Shown here: positions 61,062-64,000 of the stretch, piece by piece | Numbering within the stretch: the stretch's first letter is position 1 | Layout of the letters: each line of letters opens with the position of its first letter | Source of the DNA: Lewinellaceae bacterium | GTDB lineage: Bacteria > Bacteroidota > Bacteroidia > Chitinophagales > Saprospiraceae | Length of the DNA: 64,000 nucleotides | NCBI GenBank assembly: GCA_016716135.1 | Contig: JADJWX010000015.1 | Location: 1-64,000 of the forward strand | Direction of reading: 5' to 3' | Notes under the pieces: generated by a model | Told to the model about the DNA's origin: nothing | Databases searched by the model: none | What the model saw: only the letters and a program-made list of their open reading frames with translations | Program-made: the position numbers and the translations under genes

Positions 61062-62462
61062 ATGCTGGAATTTATGCTAAACGACCGGGTCGTGCGGACC
61101 AGCAAACCCTCCGGCTCCCTGCTGCTCGACTTCATCCGCTACGATCAACGGCTCACCGGCACCAAAATCGGCTGCCGGGAGGGCGACTGCGGGGCATGCA
61201 CCGTACTCATGGGCAGCCTCGTCGACGGCCGCTTGCAATACCACAGCGCCACATCCTGCCTGACACCCGTCGGGAACGCCGCAGGCAAACACATCGTGAC
61301 CGTCGAAGGGCTCAACATGGACCAACTGAGCCCGGTACAGCAAGCCATCGTCGAGGAAGGCGGCACGCAATGCGGGTTTTGCACCGTGGGATTTGTGCTC
61401 TCCCTGACCGGCTTCTGCCTGCAGGCCGATCAGATGGCCAACTATCCGGCGGCCATCGCTGCTATCGACGGCAACATTTGCCGTTGTACGGGCTACAAAT
61501 CGCTGGAACGCGCTGCGGCACGCCTGACCGATGCCCTGGCTGCCCGCCCAAACGGCGACGCTATCGCCTGGCTCGTTGCCAATCAATTTTTGCCGGAATA
61601 TTTCCAACAGGTTCCTGATCAACTTCGGGCCATGCAACCGGCGCCGGCAAGTGCCAACGGCAAACCCCGCGTTTCCGGCGGCACCGACCTATACGTGCAA
61701 CAACACGACACGCTGGTGGAACAGGAGGTGACGCTGCTGTTTGACCGGCCGGCGCTGAAAGGCATCACGGTTGAAGATGGCATTTGCACCCTGGGCGCCC
61801 AAACCACCGTGGCCGACATGCTGCATTCGGAAGCCTTGCAAACCATGTTCCCCCGGCTTTCCGAGCACCTCAAACTGGTGTCGTCAACGCCCATCCGGGC
61901 CATATCGACCCTGGGCGGCAATTTTGTCAATGCCTCCCCCATCGGCGATATGACGGCTTTTTTTATTGCGCTGAACGCCCAACTGCATATCGACGGGCCA
62001 AACGGCGCGCGCCGGATTTTTTTAAAAAATCTCTACCATGGCTACAAAACGCTCGACCTGGCTCCGGATGAGCTGATCACTGCCGTTTCGTTCGCCGTGC
62101 CGCCGGCCAACAGCCGGTTCAATTTTGAAAAAGTCAGCAAACGCACCCATCTCGATATTGCCAGTGTCAATACGGCCATCCTGATTTTTATGGACGGAAA
62201 TGCCATCGCTGAGGTGCACTTGTCGGCCGGTGGTATCGGCCCTGTGCCGACATTTTTGGAAAAAACCTGCGCCTGGTTGCAGGGGAAAGAGTTGATTGCC
62301 GAAACCGTCCGTTCCGCCGCCGAAATCCTGCAAACGGAAATCAGTCCCATCAGCGATGTGCGCGGCGCGGCGGCTTACAAACGCCTGCTGTTGCGGCAGC
62401 TGTTTTACGCCCATTTTATCACCCTTTTTCCTGAAACCATCAACCTGGATTTGTTGCGATGA
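61062..62462 (+). CDS. xdhA: Xanthine dehydrogenase small subunit (2Fe-2S and FAD)
   Basis: 466 residues. Two [2Fe-2S] clusters: the plant-type CREGDCGAC ... with a later Cys in SATSCL, then CGFCTVGF ... CRCTGY in the helical domain. The FAD domain follows (residues about 195-365; VSGGTDLYVQQH, SSTPIRAISTLGGNFVNASPIGD), with a CO dehydrogenase flavoprotein C-terminal domain. This is the fused XdhA type. It passes electrons from the molybdenum subunit to NAD+. The stop overlaps the next ATG by 4 bp (ATGA). Confidence 0.96.
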   Translation: MLEFMLNDRVVRTSKPSGSLLLDFIRYDQRLTGTKIGCREGDCGACTVLMGSLVDGRLQYHSATSCLTPVGNAAGKHIVTVEGLNMDQLSPVQQAIVEEGGTQCGFCTVGFVLSLTGFCLQADQMANYPAAIAAIDGNICRCTGYKSLERAAARLTDALAARPNGDAIAWLVANQFLPEYFQQVPDQLRAMQPAPASANGKPRVSGGTDLYVQQHDTLVEQEVTLLFDRPALKGITVEDGICTLGAQTTVADMLHSEALQTMFPRLSEHLKLVSSTPIRAISTLGGNFVNASPIGDMTAFFIALNAQLHIDGPNGARRIFLKNLYHGYKTLDLAPDELITAVSFAVPPANSRFNFEKVSKRTHLDIASVNTAILIFMDGNAIAEVHLSAGGIGPVPTFLEKTCAWLQGKELIAETVRSAAEILQTEISPISDVRGAAAYKRLLLRQLFYAHFITLFPETINLDLLR

Positions 62463-64000
62463 AAAATATTGATTCAAACGGCCATGTACGCGGCACGTCC
62501 GTGTACCTCGACGATATCCCGGTCATTCAGGGCACTTTGTTCGGGCTGGTGTTCGATGCGCCGATGGCACATGGCAGTATCGAAGCCGTTGATTATTCCA
62601 AAGCGGAAGCCTTGCCCGGCGTGGTTCGGATTTTTACGGCAAACGACATTCCGGGGGAAAATCAGATTGGCGGGATTGTGCCCGACGAGCCCTTGTTTGC
62701 CGAAGGCGACATACACTTCCAGGGTCAGCCCATCGCGCTCATTGTGGCCGAGTCGGAGCACATCGCCGCCAAAGCCCGGAAGCTGATCGACATCCGGATT
62801 GTTGAAAAACCGGTGATCACCGACCCCCGCGAAGCACAGGCAAAGGGGCAGCTGATCATCCCGCCGCGTACCTTCCGCCTGGGCGATCCGGCCGCGCAAT
62901 GGGCCAAGTGCGCCCATGTTTTTGAAGGGCGCGCCGACTCCAACGGGCAGGAGCACCTGTACATCGAAACCCAGGGCGCCTACGCGGTACCCATGGAAAA
63001 CGGGCACATCAAGATTCATTCCTCCACGCAAGGGCCGACCGCCGTGCAACGCACCGCCGCCCGGGTGCTGGGGGTGCCCATGCACAAAATTGAAGTGGAT
63101 GTGACGCGCCTGGGCGGCGGTTTTGGCGGCAAGGAAGACCAGGCCACCCCATGGGGCGTGATGGCGGCTTTGGCAGCCGGCCAGCTCAAGCGCCCGGTAA
63201 AAATTGCCTTGCACCGCCTCGACGACATGCGCATGACCGGCAAGCGGCACCCCTACTCGTCGGACTACCGGATCGGGCTTTCGACCGACGGGAAGATTCT
63301 GGCCTACGAGGTGACGTTTTACCAAAATGCAGGCGCGGCAGCCGATTTGTCACCCGCCGTCATGGAGCGCACCTTGTTTCACTGTACCAACGCCTACTTC
63401 ATCCCGCACGTGACGGCCACGGCGTACAGTTGCCGGACCAACCTGCCGCCCAACACGGCATTCCGGGGCTTCGGCGGGCCGCAGGGTATGTTTGCCATCG
63501 AAGCGGCGCTGGCACATGCCGCCCGGGAAATGGGCATACCCAAACACCTGCTCCAGCAAAAAAATCTGTTGACTGAAGGTGCCGAATTTCCCTACGGCCA
63601 GATCGCCGAAGGGGTGGAAATCGGGAAAATCTGGCAAACCCTGGAGGCAAAATTTTCCATTGAAAAAACCGAAAAAGCGGTTGCGGCATTCAACAATGCC
63701 AATGCGCAGGTAAAAAAGGGTTTGCCTTGCAGCCCGTTTGCTTCGGCATTTCATTTACAAAAACACCTATGAACCAGGCCCGCGCCCTGGTGCACATTTA
63801 CTCCGACGGCAGTATCGGCGTGAGCACGGGCGCCGTGGAAATGGGGCAGGGCGTGAACACCAAAATGCTGCAGGTGGCTGCCCGCGTATTCGACGTGCAG
63901 CCCCAGCGGGTAAAACTCGAAACAACCAACACCACCCGCGTGGCCAATACCTCGCCCAGTGCCGCCAGTGCCACGGCCGACCTCAACGGTAAAGCCCTGG
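62459..64000 (+). CDS. xdhB: Xanthine dehydrogenase molybdopterin-binding subunit, frameshifted near 63725 and cut by window edge
   Basis: Starts MKNIDSNGHVRGTSVYLDDIPVIQGTLFGLVF, the a/b-hammerhead domain, then the molybdopterin domain (GGGFGGKEDQATPWG, FRGFGGPQGMFAIE). The frame ends at 63772 with an unrelated tail. The next frame continues the enzyme: ALQPVCFGISFTKTPMN, then ALVHIYSDGSIGVSTGAVEMGQG. Adding one G in TTTGCC at about 63724 restores it. The catalytic Glu lies near the C-terminus, beyond the window. With XdhA it hydroxylates hypoxanthine and xanthine. The rest of an otherwise well-kept gene suggests a sequencing error at least as much as a true pseudogene. Confidence 0.88.

Overview
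The window is a gene-dense stretch of a chromosome, most likely from a Bacteroidota of the Saprospiraceae/Lewinella group, at roughly 50-55% G+C by eye. The assignment rests on three things. There are several secreted proteins with type IX secretion (T9SS) type A C-terminal sorting domains. Promoters repeatedly match the Bacteroidota form TAnnTTTG, some with TTTG or TTG about 19-21 nt upstream, and there are no clear Shine-Dalgarno sites. The proteins themselves (DUF3667, TMEM220-like, DUF962/Mpo1-like, RsfS, SmpB, LipA) read as Bacteroidota versions. The genus is inference.

Layout. 1-8.9 kb: the 3' part of a class A penicillin-binding protein, an orphan T9SS sorting-domain fragment, an interrupted PKD/T9SS protein, a very large TraB/GumN-type protein and a Nudix CoA pyrophosphatase. 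8.9-19 kb is the most unusual part. It holds a tRNA-like gene with an Asp-type GUC anticodon loop and a variable arm of about 48 nt, between its own promoter and terminator. Next come a small T9SS protein and a secreted protein built on 246-bp and 141-bp tandem repeats. Last is a two-gene unit of a SIR2-like/TIR protein translationally coupled to a membrane-anchored nSTAND NTPase with 14 WD40 repeats, which looks like an NLR-type conflict or defence module. 19-31 kb: aspartate kinase/homoserine dehydrogenase, DUF3667, WG-repeat protein, NTF2-like lipoprotein, LOG-family protein, PEP carboxykinase, a small lipoprotein, an M49 (DPP III-type) peptidase and an enoyl-CoA hydratase-like protein. 31-47.7 kb: a Big_2/DM13 lipoprotein, a frameshifted envelope protein, Mpo1-like protein, omega-amidase, two NlpC/P60 proteins, FtsH, RsfS, BirA, LipA, a SPOR-like protein, ROK kinase, RidA, M1 aminopeptidase and MscS. 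47.8-64 kb: a choice-of-anchor L/T9SS protein, RecJ, a GH57/DUF3536 enzyme, an ABC permease, PgeF, GNAT, DUF2188, TMEM220-like, SmpB, and a purine-degradation operon (guanine deaminase-type enzyme plus the two xanthine dehydrogenase subunits) that runs off the right edge.

Gene ends are marked by elaborate palindromes. One family is made of 7-nt tandem words arranged as inverted repeats (21.5, 36.2, 41.7, 47.7, 51.3 and 55.7 kb). A second family, seen at 30.1 and 59.5 kb, carries a CCTCGCTGCGCTCGG core nested inside longer inverted repeats. Several genes carry small indels (about 2.9, 11.16/11.26, 33.07 and 63.72 kb). Some are probably sequencing errors, so frameshift calls here should be treated with care.
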